Part shown: positions 1 to 8,868 of the stretch, piece by piece | Numbering within the stretch: the first letter of the stretch is position 1 | Layout: the number at the start of each line of letters is the position of its first letter | Origin: Sedimentisphaerales bacterium | GTDB lineage: Bacteria > Planctomycetota > Phycisphaerae > Sedimentisphaerales > Anaerobacaceae | Direction of reading: 5' to 3' | NCBI GenBank assembly: GCA_016931715.1 | Contig: JAFGEF010000079.1 | Span: 1 to 35,233, forward strand | Length of the DNA stretch: 35,233 nt | Notes under the pieces: model-generated | Database searches by the model: none | The model's input: the letters and a program-made list of their open reading frames with translations, nothing else | Told to the model about the DNA's origin: nothing | Translations under genes and position numbers: made by a program

Positions 1-164
1 TAATTTATAAGTTTTAATGAAAGCTGGTGCAAATTTGAACCGCAACGCATCGAGCGAGCATACTGCTTCGCTAAGCCCATTACAGGAATCACGACAGCTA
101 AAATAAAAGTGACTATACCTATAACTACAAGCAGTTCAATCAGTGTAAAAGCTCTCCATTTCAT
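1..164 (-). CDS. Type II pseudopilin, N-terminal part (cut by window edge)
   Basis: The reverse strand encodes a start at 162-164 and an open frame running off the left edge; the 54 visible residues begin MKWRAFTLIELLVVIGIV. This is a type IV pilin-like prepilin signal: short basic leader, AFTLIE processing site (Ala rather than the usual Gly before Phe), Glu at mature position 5, and a ~20-residue hydrophobic helix. Prepilin peptidase would cleave before the Phe, and the helix would insert into the inner membrane for assembly into a type II secretion-like pseudopilus. No clear Shine-Dalgarno is visible. It lies 98 bp downstream of the C39-like gene on the same strand, so the two may be co-transcribed. 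The C-terminal domain, which would tell which pseudopilin class it is, is outside the window. Confidence 0.8.
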   Translation of the reverse strand, partial: MKWRAFTLIELLVVIGIVTFILAVVIPVMGLAKQYARSMRCGSNLHQLSLKLIN

Positions 165-262
165 AACTTTATATTTTAAAGATATTTAATTATAAAGTCA
201 AATGGTTTGCCTCCTCTTTAGTCCAACACATAAGAAATGTAATGTTATATAAGAAAGAATGG

Positions 263-2074
263 CTATTTACATGCCCACATATAATATATTTGCATTTCAT
301 CCAACAAAACCTGGCAGCCAACAATATAGGGTTCGTAATAACAAGGATATGTCTTTTTTTGTATAAAAATGTCTTCCGGGCAGCTCCCGCTTTCAGCATA
401 TTCACAACCCCATCTTGGATATATTACCTGATAGTCGCGACTATCACAACTATATCCAGCCAAAATACAACGTATTATTCGTGAGCTTTGTATTAGATAT
501 GTACAGGACCAGCCGGAACCTCCTGTATAGCCAATAAGCTGGTCGCTGGGAATTTCGACTGCTTCAGCAGGTAAAGTAATTGGCTTATTGGAAATCAGTA
601 ATGCCGTCCCTTCCGTCCAGTCCAGGCTGAATAAGCTAATGTCTGTTCGATAATAAAATTTATTGTCCGTCAAATCAATTATCCACACATATTTATCATC
701 AACATGGTCAAGCAGTACAAAATGGCTTCTTCCCGGAATATGCAGAATCGCTTTGCAGCCTGATAATTTCCTGAGAGTCTCAATATCCGTTGTTACAGCT
801 TCACAATAAAAGCCAAGATTTTCAGCGTATTTCTTCATATCCAGCAAACTTGTTTTCTGGTCCACAGGATTTACTAATTGAGAAAGCTGTTGATCAAGGA
901 TGTTCTTACCTAACTGCATCGCTGCATACTGCAAAGAAGCGGTAGCACAATTTTGAGTCTTTGCGTCTTCAGAAGCCATATATGCTACCCTTTCAGCCAT
1001 GAGAAGCTCTGTATTGGCTGTGTTCGATGAAAAGTATATTAATTCCGGCTTAGTTATATCATAAAAACGCTCAATCAAAGTATTTGCGCCGAAATCAACT
1101 CTGAAGCTCTCGGATGACGGAATTTCTCCGCTAATACTGTTAATATTTATATAATCTCCCGCCAGGAGTTTATTTGTGGCGGCATCGAATTTTTCAATAA
1201 CTATAGATGTCGGTACCCATGAACCTGAAATAAGCTTGTAGCCGTTGTATAGATTAACTGTGGTACTATCTGCCTTCTCAACTATCCAGGACAGAGGAGC
1301 ATATGACTTCGCCGGATCAAGGACAAATATCGACTCCGAACCGTCAGCGTGAGTTAGCGTAAGATGAATCTGAGCATATCCGTCAACGGATTTTTCGACC
1401 GCGGCAGACTTGATTTTAGTGAGTTGCTCATACGTATAATTACCATATCCCCATGGTATTATACCGATACTGAGCAGAGATATGGAACCACTTGGAACAA
1501 TATTCGTTGTTTCTATCAGAGCATGATTTATCGCTGGATTATAAGTTGTAAGGTTTTCGCCGTCAAAACATACAATTCGTCTGCCATTCCAGTTCAAATT
1601 GTACTGTTCTGTCTTATAATTGCCTTTCAGCTCATCTGGAACCTGTACAGAATCCTGCCTGGAATCGACGGTAATATCCAAATAATACCTTATACCGTCA
1701 AAGCTCAAAATAGTAGATTTTTTCATCGTATATTCGTTGGATAAACGGTAAAGAACATTAAATGGTATAGCATCAAGAGCCATTTTCTGCAAGGAATCTG
1801 CAATTTCAGCCTTTTCATCATCGTTCTGATACTCTTCTATTCTTTTTCTTGTCTCGCTTAAAATATATTGTTCATCTGTCGTTTTGGGCGCCCTGTATTC
1901 CTCTTGTGCGGCTTCTATAGTTCCGGCCTGCATCCAGATTGTCCTAAGATTACTTGTAAGTTTCTGTAATATCTGGTTGGTTTCCGTACCGCTTAATTCA
2001 CGGTCAGCAAACACACTGCAGCAAAATGATAGTGATAATACAATGCCAATCAAATTCTTTCTAAGAATCATCAT
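263..2074 (-). CDS. Secreted protein with C-terminal C39-like cysteine peptidase domain
   Basis: 603 residues with a Sec signal peptide (1-23, hydrophobic LIGIVLSLSFCCSVFA). Residues ~110-345 look like an all-beta domain of unknown type. Residues ~365-495 resemble a C39 peptidase fold: Cys376 in TQNCATAS, His451 in GRSHFVLLDHV and Asp467 in VWIIDL form a plausible Cys-His-Asp triad. The last ~85 residues hold eight Cys (524-602), suggesting a disulfide-stabilised tail. C39 domains usually process double-glycine leaders inside ABC exporters; here there is no transporter portion and the protein is exported, so it may cleave or bind envelope substrates. The start is fixed by GGAAGG 5 bases upstream of the ATG. 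It precedes a pseudopilin gene. Family assignment is by motif reading only. Confidence 0.65.
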   Translation of the reverse strand: MMILRKNLIGIVLSLSFCCSVFADRELSGTETNQILQKLTSNLRTIWMQAGTIEAAQEEYRAPKTTDEQYILSETRKRIEEYQNDDEKAEIADSLQKMALDAIPFNVLYRLSNEYTMKKSTILSFDGIRYYLDITVDSRQDSVQVPDELKGNYKTEQYNLNWNGRRIVCFDGENLTTYNPAINHALIETTNIVPSGSISLLSIGIIPWGYGNYTYEQLTKIKSAAVEKSVDGYAQIHLTLTHADGSESIFVLDPAKSYAPLSWIVEKADSTTVNLYNGYKLISGSWVPTSIVIEKFDAATNKLLAGDYININSISGEIPSSESFRVDFGANTLIERFYDITKPELIYFSSNTANTELLMAERVAYMASEDAKTQNCATASLQYAAMQLGKNILDQQLSQLVNPVDQKTSLLDMKKYAENLGFYCEAVTTDIETLRKLSGCKAILHIPGRSHFVLLDHVDDKYVWIIDLTDNKFYYRTDISLFSLDWTEGTALLISNKPITLPAEAVEIPSDQLIGYTGGSGWSCTYLIQSSRIIRCILAGYSCDSRDYQVIYPRWGCEYAESGSCPEDIFIQKKTYPCYYEPYIVGCQVLLDEMQIYYMWACK

Positions 2075-2150
2075 AGTACCCTTCCAAAAATGGTTTTTAA
2101 AAATATTCCGGAAAAACGCTTTCCAGAAAAATCGGAAACAATCTTCTTTA

Positions 2151-2178
2151 TATATATAAGGCGTATGTGGACCCTCAA
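2151..2178 (-). promoter_or_regulatory. Possible sigma70 promoter of the C39-like gene
   Basis: On the minus strand, TTGAGG (2178-2173) is separated by 16 bases from TATATA (2156-2151), about 77 bases upstream of the start codon. The match is moderate and the surroundings are very AT-rich. Confidence 0.35.
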
Positions 2179-2370
2179 ATGTTGATTGAAAAAATGATTT
2201 TTTTTGAAAAAAAGTAAAATTTTTTTTGCCAATATGAAAAATAACACAAAAAACGGCTTTTTTTGTCTCTGCTTATACTTTTTAATCGGAATACTCGAAA
2301 CACATATCGAGATGTTTTTGGCACTTAAACAAACAATTTAATTTATATCCTGTTTTCCATGCCAATTTTC

Positions 2371-2398
2371 TTGACAGTCATTCCTGAAAATGTATAAA
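2371..2398 (+). promoter_or_regulatory. Sigma70 promoter for the oxidoreductase/transaldolase/garR unit
   Basis: TTGACA (2371-2376), 16-base spacer, TATAAA (2393-2398). The predicted transcript starts near 2405, giving a ~155-base leader before the ATG at 2561. Confidence 0.6.
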
Positions 2399-2560
2399 TG
2401 AGGTTTTTGAAACTCTATATAAGTACCGCTGTTTTCAATACATAGCTCTCTCTGGCAGGTTTTTAGACTGTTGCCCAGAGTTGAAAGTAATGTCAATATC
2501 AGTTATTCATTGATTTTCCTTATTTTCATAAGGTCTTGAGCAGAAAGGGGATATGGAATC

Positions 2561-4051
2561 ATGAGTAAAATTGCCCGCCGAAGTTTCCTGAAAAAGTCTA
2601 TGGCAACTGTTGCCGGAACCGGTTTAGGTTCAGCTTTGCTTACCGGCTGCTCAAATCTGCCGGCAAGTTCGTGGTCAAGGGTAAAAGGTGCAAATGATGA
2701 TATTAGAATAGGAATTGCTGGAATGCGGAAACAGGGTATCGTGCATATCGACCAATACTCTAAAGTTTCCGGAGTCAGAATAGTCGCGTTGTGCGATTGC
2801 GATACACAGTTCATAGGCGCACAGGTTGACAGGCTGAAAAGTGCAAATATTGAAGTCGAAACCTATGTCGATATCAGAAAGATGTTAGACGACCCAAATA
2901 TCGATGCGGTTTCTCTTCCTATTCCTGATCACTGGCACGCTTTGGCTGCGATATGGGCATGTCAGGCGGGAAAAGACGTGTATGTTGAAAAACCTATGGC
3001 ATACAGTATCTGGGAAGGTCGGAAAATGGTTGAGGCTGCGCGTAAATATCAACGGATTGTTGCCGCCGGCTCACAGGAACGCTCGGATACAGGACTAATT
3101 GCGGCTGCCGAATCAATTAAAAATGGTGATTTAGGCAAAGTGAAATATATGCACGCAATTTCCTACAGCCCGCGTCAAAGTATTGGAAAGGTAAACGGAC
3201 CACAGATTATTCCTGCAACCTGTGATTATAACTTATTCCAGGGCCCGGCTCCTATGGAGCCATTAATGCGCACAAGTCTGCATTATGACTGGCACTGGTA
3301 CTGGCCGACCGGCACAGGTGAAATCGGTAATCTTGGCGGCCATGTTCTGGACGACTGCCGCTGGATGACCGGTCTGGACAAAGTTCCTCAAAAAGCAATT
3401 AGTCTTGGCGGAAGATGGGGCTACGTCGATGACGGCCAAACGCCGAATACACAAATATCTTATTATGAATACCCGACTCCAATTATTTACGAAATCCGAG
3501 GCATCCCGCAGCAAATGGGAATGAGAGGGATGGGACAGGGACAAAGATATAAAGGTATAAATTTCGGCCTGGTAATACAATGCGAGGAAGGTTATTTTGC
3601 AGGCGGACGCGGCGGCGGATGGACTTATGATAACCAGGGCAACAGGATTAAACAATTCCCCGGCGACAGCGGCGGCGGACACATGGCTAATTTCAGAGAC
3701 GCCGTAAGAAGCAGGAAATATACAGACCTAAAAGCGGATGTGCTGGAAGGTCACATTTCTGCAGCTATGCCATTTATGGCAAATGTTTCTTACAGACTCG
3801 GGCGACAGGAAACTCCCGAAAAAATAAAGGAAATTATAGGAGACAATGAGCTTCTGCAGGAATCTTTCAGCCGCATGATTCAATATCTGGAAGAAAACAA
3901 AATTAATATCGAACAATCACCGATTACTATCGGGCCTGTGCTGACAATGGACCTCCAGAAGGAACAATTTACCGGCGAATACAGTGACATGGCGAATATA
4001 TTCGTTAAACGAGATTTTCGTGAGCCGTTCGTTATTCCGGATAATGTTTAA
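2561..4051 (+). CDS. Gfo/Idh/MocA family oxidoreductase, Tat-exported putative lipoprotein
   Basis: 496 residues. The N-terminus has a twin-arginine motif (ARRSFLKK, Arg6-Arg7), a hydrophobic stretch and a lipobox LTGC (Cys30), so the folded enzyme is probably exported by Tat and lipid-anchored. Residues ~47-170 are an NAD(P)-binding Rossmann domain (IRIGIAGMRKQG in place of a classic GxGxxG) with the family EKP motif (Glu143-Pro145); the remainder is the substrate-binding alpha/beta domain, rich in His/Trp around HYDWHWYWP (241-249). The family oxidises or reduces sugars, inositols and related polyols; substrate is not predictable. AGAAAGGGG lies upstream of the ATG. It is first in a plus-strand unit with the transaldolase-family gene and garR. 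An exported nucleotide-dependent enzyme would need to carry its cofactor with it, which Tat export permits. Confidence 0.85.
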   Translation: MSKIARRSFLKKSMATVAGTGLGSALLTGCSNLPASSWSRVKGANDDIRIGIAGMRKQGIVHIDQYSKVSGVRIVALCDCDTQFIGAQVDRLKSANIEVETYVDIRKMLDDPNIDAVSLPIPDHWHALAAIWACQAGKDVYVEKPMAYSIWEGRKMVEAARKYQRIVAAGSQERSDTGLIAAAESIKNGDLGKVKYMHAISYSPRQSIGKVNGPQIIPATCDYNLFQGPAPMEPLMRTSLHYDWHWYWPTGTGEIGNLGGHVLDDCRWMTGLDKVPQKAISLGGRWGYVDDGQTPNTQISYYEYPTPIIYEIRGIPQQMGMRGMGQGQRYKGINFGLVIQCEEGYFAGGRGGGWTYDNQGNRIKQFPGDSGGGHMANFRDAVRSRKYTDLKADVLEGHISAAMPFMANVSYRLGRQETPEKIKEIIGDNELLQESFSRMIQYLEENKINIEQSPITIGPVLTMDLQKEQFTGEYSDMANIFVKRDFREPFVIPDNV

Positions 4052-4115
4052 GTTATTTTTAAGAGTTTTACAAAAATTCAGTTATTTTGTTTAAATTATA
4101 ATTCATGGAGTAAAA

Positions 4116-5153
4116 ATGCAGCAGGAAGAATATCTTTATTGGGCAACAAAGAACACTGAAACAACATGGTGGCATGATTCTGCAGAGCCGCACGAGCTAA
4201 AACTCGGTATCGAGCGAGGCGCAATAGGAGCCACTACAAATCCTTATCTGACGAATCTTGCTTTAATTAATAACAAAAAAGACTGGGAACATGAAATCCG
4301 CGAAATATTTGCATTGGACCTGGAACCGGAAAAAAGAACGGAGTTCTTAATGGGTATTCCCGTTAAGCATGCAGTTCATCAGCTCTTGCCTATATATGAA
4401 AAAACCAGAGGTAAAATGGGATATGTTTGTGCCCAGGTCAATCCGTCCCGTGCCGGAGAGAGAGAAAAGATGTTCTCAATGGCAAAAGATATTAGTTCAT
4501 GGGCGCCGAATATCACTGTTAAACTGCCTGCCGACTCAGCGGGGCTGGATGTGCTCGAAGAATGTATTGCGATAGGTATCCCAGCAACCGCCACTGTAAG
4601 TTTCACAGTTCCCCAGGTAATAGCTGTCGCTGAAAGACACAGAAAAGGTATTGAGCGGGCAAAGAAAAATAAAATCAAACCCGGTAATTGTTTTGCTGTA
4701 ATTATGATTGGACGGCTCGATGATTTTTTAAGAGAAGTTGCTCTCGATAATCACGCAAATATCAGCGAAGATGATATTCGTATGTCGGGAATTGCCGTAA
4801 CTAAAAGAGCCTATTCAATCTTCCGGGAACGAAAATATGAAACCGTCCTTCTTATCGCAGCTTTGCGGGGGACATATCACATGACTGAAATCGCCGGCGC
4901 AAAGCTCACTATCTCTATCGCTCCTAACTACCAGAAAATTTTCATGTCTAAAGATTTTCCGCACGAAGAGCGAATTGATAAAAAAATTCCCGCTGATGTA
5001 ATCGAAAGGCTTATGACTTTGCCGGATTTTGTTCGTGCCTATGAACCTGACGGCATGGAACCAAAAGATTTTATTTCATTCGGATCAACACAAAGAACAC
5101 TGACACAGTTTGTCGAAGCTGGATGGAAATTAATGGAAAACTTTAAGCAATAG
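4116..5153 (+). CDS. Transaldolase-family protein
   Basis: 345 residues, cytoplasmic, no signal peptide. Hallmarks of the transaldolase TIM barrel are present: GATTNPYL near the N-terminus (38-45), the Schiff-base lysine in ITVKLPAD (Lys136), and the GIPATATVSFTVPQ strand (154-167). The family transfers a dihydroxyacetone unit between sugar phosphates, or cleaves fructose 6-phosphate. At 345 residues it is longer than the short (~215 aa) fructose-6-phosphate aldolase type and has an unusual Trp/His-rich N-terminus (ETTWWHDSAEPHE), so it probably belongs to a divergent subfamily. It is 64 bp downstream of the oxidoreductase gene with GGAG before the start, and 140 bp upstream of garR. Enzyme class is fairly secure; the true sugar substrate is unknown. 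Confidence 0.75.
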   Translation: MQQEEYLYWATKNTETTWWHDSAEPHELKLGIERGAIGATTNPYLTNLALINNKKDWEHEIREIFALDLEPEKRTEFLMGIPVKHAVHQLLPIYEKTRGKMGYVCAQVNPSRAGEREKMFSMAKDISSWAPNITVKLPADSAGLDVLEECIAIGIPATATVSFTVPQVIAVAERHRKGIERAKKNKIKPGNCFAVIMIGRLDDFLREVALDNHANISEDDIRMSGIAVTKRAYSIFRERKYETVLLIAALRGTYHMTEIAGAKLTISIAPNYQKIFMSKDFPHEERIDKKIPADVIERLMTLPDFVRAYEPDGMEPKDFISFGSTQRTLTQFVEAGWKLMENFKQ

Positions 5154-5293
5154 TAACGAAAAGTCTCTATATTTGGAATTGCCTGAAATAAAAATAATAC
5201 CAAAAGTACGAAGGATTTATTATAATCTGCTTTTATGCGCTTTAGGCGCTTTTAACTTTTTTGATAAACGCAAAGAAAGGATTAGGTAATACA

Positions 5294-6181
5294 ATGGAAA
5301 AAATTGGTTTTATTGGTCTTGGAATTATGGGAAAACCTATGGCAAAAAATCTCCTAAAAGCCGGGTATTCCCTCATTGTTTATGATATCGTTCCAGAAGC
5401 GGTTGCTGACGTTGTCAAAGCCGGCGCACAAAAAGGAACATCATGCAAAGACGTGGCTTCAAAAAGTGATGTAATCATTACAATGCTGCCAAACTCACCA
5501 GAAGTTAAAGAAGCGGTTTTAGGCAATAACGGCGTGCTTGATGGAGCCAAAAAAGGAACAATTTTGGTTGATATGAGTTCAATCGCTCCTTTGGCAAGCC
5601 AGGAAATTTCCAAAAAAGCAGCCGAAAAAGGAGTCATAATGCTTGACGCCCCTGTCAGCGGCGGTGAGCCGAAAGCCATCGAGGGCACTTTGGCGATTAT
5701 GGTTGGCGGTCCCGAAGATACATTTAACAAGGTCAAAGAAATCCTCAGCAAGATGGGATCTTCTGTAACATTAGTTGGCGACATTGGCAGCGGCAACACC
5801 ACAAAACTGGCAAACCAGATAATTGTCGCATTGAACATCGCCGCAATGTCCGAGGCTATGGTCCTTGCAACAAAAGCAGGCGTTGATCCGGAGAAGGTAT
5901 TCAATGCCATTAAAGGCGGCCTGGCTGGAAGTAGTGTATTAAACGCGAAAATGCCGCTCGCTCTGGCAGGCAACTTTAAACCGGGATTCAGAATCGTGCT
6001 GCATATTAAAGACCTGCAAAATGCTTTAGACACAGCACATGGACTTGGCGTGCCGATTCCCCTGACAAGCGTGGCGATGGAAATGATGCAGGCTTTGAAA
6101 GTCGATGGCCACGGCGGTGACGACCACGGCGGCTTAATCCAGTTCTACGAAAAACTCGCTAAAATCCAAGTAAGAAAATAA
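5294..6181 (+). CDS. garR: 2-hydroxy-3-oxopropionate (tartronate semialdehyde) reductase
   Basis: 295 residues, a full-length beta-hydroxyacid dehydrogenase. It has the N-terminal NAD(P)-binding GFIGLGIMGKPMAKNL motif (5-20), the substrate-binding DAPVSGGEPKAIEGTL motif (118-133), and the catalytic lysine in GNTTKLANQ (Lys171). The C-terminal half (NIAAMSEAMVLATKAGV, GFRIVLHIKDL, YYEKLAK-like QFYEKLAK) reads very close to enterobacterial GarR as remembered. It reduces tartronate semialdehyde to D-glycerate in glyoxylate, glucarate or galactarate breakdown; the next enzyme, glycerate kinase, is at 15080-16201. A TTG 33 bases upstream is in frame, but ATG at 5294 gives the family's usual length and N-terminus. 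It ends the plus-strand unit, followed by a strong terminator. Confidence 0.9.
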   Translation: MEKIGFIGLGIMGKPMAKNLLKAGYSLIVYDIVPEAVADVVKAGAQKGTSCKDVASKSDVIITMLPNSPEVKEAVLGNNGVLDGAKKGTILVDMSSIAPLASQEISKKAAEKGVIMLDAPVSGGEPKAIEGTLAIMVGGPEDTFNKVKEILSKMGSSVTLVGDIGSGNTTKLANQIIVALNIAAMSEAMVLATKAGVDPEKVFNAIKGGLAGSSVLNAKMPLALAGNFKPGFRIVLHIKDLQNALDTAHGLGVPIPLTSVAMEMMQALKVDGHGGDDHGGLIQFYEKLAKIQVRK

Positions 6182-6208
6182 CAGAATAATTCATCTTTTA
6201 AAAATTAT

Positions 6209-6247
6209 GAGCCTCCAAATAAAAAATACAGGGAGGCTCTTTTTTTT
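6209..6247 (+). terminator. Rho-independent terminator after garR
   Basis: GAGCCTCC (6209-6216) pairs with GGAGGCTC (6232-6239), followed by seven Ts. It separates the plus-strand unit from the convergent restriction genes. Confidence 0.9.
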
Positions 6248-6267
6248 GAAATATTTTTAATATCTTA

Positions 6268-8868
6268 CTATTTAATTTTCTCTAATATCGCATTCCAGTC
6301 TTTTCCTTTTGGCATTACAAATAAACATCTACCTTTACTTCGCTTTTCCCATATATCGCCAATAAGGCGTTTTTCTCTTGAATCATCATCACTCCATCTA
6401 TCCGCACCCTTATATTCAACAACAAGAATACGATTGTCTCTTAACTGAACTACAAAATCCGGATAAAACTTATCTGTGGAAGTCGGCAGCCAAAAAGAAT
6501 AATCTTCTCTTTCAAGGTTTCTTACCCAATATTCAACTTCTTCCAACTCATCAATGAATGCCGCACATTCAGCTTCTTCACCATTCATATGACCTGGGTT
6601 CAAATAATAATGTTTCTTCGGCCTAAATGCACCATCGTAATATCTCGTGGCTGGATACCTGATATTATCAAATAAAAAACAAAATGTTGGGTCAACTTCA
6701 ACTGGTGTTTCACATTCAGGCAAAAGCATTAATTGATAAGCCTCTTCTATTACCTGCTTTCGATGATGAGATATTATCTGTTCTGCAGAATCACGTAACT
6801 TCCAGCGATTTATAATGAGTTCTTCGAATGAAATTTTTCGTTCCTCGATAAGCAATCTAATCATTTTCCCTATAAATAAACTTGCTTCTGTTTGCGTTAT
6901 ATCAGGATGCGGTATATGCTGGTCAAGCCAAATTGCCAACTCTGCCTCATTTTTCGGTCCGTGAATATCAAATAAATTAAGCTGTTTATGCAATTCAGAA
7001 ATAAACGAGAACTCAATTTTACCATCCTTGCTGGCATCTATTTTTGCTATCTTTTCAGCACTTTGCGACAGGGTAAAATCTTGTTCCGACAATAAAGCAT
7101 TACAACTGCTAAGTTTCCACGGAACTTCTCGAAATTGGTCATCAAAAAGTTCTAATTCTTTCTCTATACGTACAGCGAGAATAGGAACTGCAAACTTTTC
7201 TCCAATAGCGGCAGGACTGCTTTCCTGTCCTCGCGATTTTCTAACTAATCGTTCGATAGATTTCTTATCTTCCGGATTACTTACAGAAGCTTTAAGCTTT
7301 TCTGCATCTTCTGCTTTTATCGGCGGCCCAGCATAAATAATCTCATTGCCCTCTTTTGTCTCACGAAGACTTACCTTCTTTCGCAGATTTTCAGGAATAT
7401 CCTTAAAATTTGGTTTTTCTTTTACCGTTTCCGAAATCGGTTCATTAAATAAAGGCAGGTATTCATCACTGGCACGTTCTGCAGGTTTGATCATGGTCTT
7501 TGCTTCAAACCTCTCGAAACCGCTTTCAATAAGTGCTTCTGTTAAAGCATTAGCAGACTCAACGAATTCAGACGATGTCGCAAATGCATACGCTCTATTT
7601 AAATCCTCGTACTTGCGTTCTGTTACATATGGCATGCGCAGAATTCGACCGAGTATTTGTTCTACTGCTGTGCTGCTTTTCAAATTTGATATTGTACAAA
7701 GAATATATGCAAACGGACAATCCCATCCCTCACGCAGTTTATCAACTGTAATGATACATCTTATTTTCGAATCTTTCGCAAGAACATCTATACCCTCAAG
7801 GTCATTCTCTGAGCCGGTTGACACTGCGATATGGTCTTCAAGTATCTTGAAATCTTCTATTAGCATTTTCTTTAAAATATCATAAGTAATATTTTTTTGT
7901 CCGCTTATGTTCCTTTGAGCCTGAAATAGTATTATTGGTCGAATATACTGCCCACTTATTTTTTCATCTTCTTCTGCGTATCTTTCTAATTCAGATCTCT
8001 TATCCAATGCTTCCTGAACTGCTTCCACCCATTGAGGCTTTGCTTTCAAATATATAGGCAGTTTAATCATATCTTCGGCTTTAAGCTCAGCCGCGGAAAC
8101 ATGCGTTAAGACATTGCTTGGTTTATTTTCCCCCTTGATTTCCTGGTTGGGAGTTGCAGAAAACTCCAAAATGCACGATGGATTAAATCTCGCTAAAGAT
8201 TCAAATGACAGCGGCGTGCGTGCATTATGTGCCTCATCGACAATAATAACAGGTCTTCTCAATCTTAGAACATTTGCCAGGCTATATGGTATCGTTCCTG
8301 TTCCATTATCAGTTAATAGAACTTTTTTTTGTTCCTCTGATAGTCCATCAAAATTGGACATTAAAATTCCGCTGTCTTCGTATATTTTTCGCCCATCCGT
8401 ATTTTCCACTCGCATAGCCGCCATAGTGGAAACAATGATAACCGTATCAGAGTCTAATGTTCCTCTTTGAAGCCCAAATGCTGCTTTGATGTCCATTATT
8501 GTTACGCAGCCGTCAAAATCTTTATCTAATGCCTGCCTGTATGGATGTCTCTTGTTTTGCAGTGCATTTAATGTCTGCTCGACAATTTGCGTTGTCGGTG
8601 CGAGCCATAAAACTAAGCATCTTTCTGTACGCAACAGATTTTCTGATGCTATACCCACAGAATGCGCAGCTAAAACTGTCTTGCCCCCGCCTGTCGGCAC
8701 ACGAACACAGACATAAGGAAGTCCTTTTAATGTCTCTATAGGATTATATGCTCTTCGTGTTTGCTCATAGAAAGCTGTATCTGCATCCTGTAATTCAAAA
8801 GTTCGTTGCAGATATTTTGATAATTCATCCAGACAACGTCTCTGATATTTTTTTAATTCAAATGCCAT
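6268..8868 (-). CDS. res: Type III restriction enzyme, Res subunit (helicase/endonuclease)
   Basis: 866 residues from ATG 8868. N-terminal superfamily 2 helicase/translocase domain: Walker A PTGGGKT (~58-64), DEAH box in VIIVDEAHNAR (~211-214), SAT (~237-239), motif V region DKLREGWDCP (~376-385) and motif VI EQILGRILRMP (~403-413). The C-terminus carries a PD-(D/E)xK nuclease: FYPDFVV (Asp ~804) then VVEYKGAD (Glu ~818, Lys ~820), with all catalytic residues present. It would cleave DNA after ATP-driven movement from unmodified sites, in complex with Mod. Its start overlaps the mod stop (TGATG); an in-frame GTG three bases earlier is possible, but AAAGG is better spaced from the ATG. No frameshift or missing motif is seen, so it appears functional. 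Confidence 0.9.
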   Translation of the reverse strand: MAFELKKYQRRCLDELSKYLQRTFELQDADTAFYEQTRRAYNPIETLKGLPYVCVRVPTGGGKTVLAAHSVGIASENLLRTERCLVLWLAPTTQIVEQTLNALQNKRHPYRQALDKDFDGCVTIMDIKAAFGLQRGTLDSDTVIIVSTMAAMRVENTDGRKIYEDSGILMSNFDGLSEEQKKVLLTDNGTGTIPYSLANVLRLRRPVIIVDEAHNARTPLSFESLARFNPSCILEFSATPNQEIKGENKPSNVLTHVSAAELKAEDMIKLPIYLKAKPQWVEAVQEALDKRSELERYAEEDEKISGQYIRPIILFQAQRNISGQKNITYDILKKMLIEDFKILEDHIAVSTGSENDLEGIDVLAKDSKIRCIITVDKLREGWDCPFAYILCTISNLKSSTAVEQILGRILRMPYVTERKYEDLNRAYAFATSSEFVESANALTEALIESGFERFEAKTMIKPAERASDEYLPLFNEPISETVKEKPNFKDIPENLRKKVSLRETKEGNEIIYAGPPIKAEDAEKLKASVSNPEDKKSIERLVRKSRGQESSPAAIGEKFAVPILAVRIEKELELFDDQFREVPWKLSSCNALLSEQDFTLSQSAEKIAKIDASKDGKIEFSFISELHKQLNLFDIHGPKNEAELAIWLDQHIPHPDITQTEASLFIGKMIRLLIEERKISFEELIINRWKLRDSAEQIISHHRKQVIEEAYQLMLLPECETPVEVDPTFCFLFDNIRYPATRYYDGAFRPKKHYYLNPGHMNGEEAECAAFIDELEEVEYWVRNLEREDYSFWLPTSTDKFYPDFVVQLRDNRILVVEYKGADRWSDDDSREKRLIGDIWEKRSKGRCLFVMPKGKDWNAILEKIK

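Larger units (their letters stand above)
2075..2560. other. AT-rich divergent intergenic region
   Basis: 486 bp between two divergent genes. It holds the candidate minus promoter (2151-2178), poly-A/T runs at 2195-2230 and a good plus promoter (2371-2398). No gene or known riboswitch was recognised. Confidence 0.6.

Noticed and set aside
5231..5262. GCGC-TTTAG-GCGC followed by Ts as a terminator before garR
   Set aside because: The stem is only four base pairs, too weak to support a call.
5261..5293. TTG start adding 11 residues to GarR
   Set aside because: The GarR N-terminus (MEKIGFIGLG) begins at ATG 5294 and gives the usual length; the extra residues fit no family pattern.
6211..6240. 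Paired GCCTCC/GGAGGC as a protein-binding operator
   Set aside because: Position after garR and the following T-run make it an ordinary terminator.
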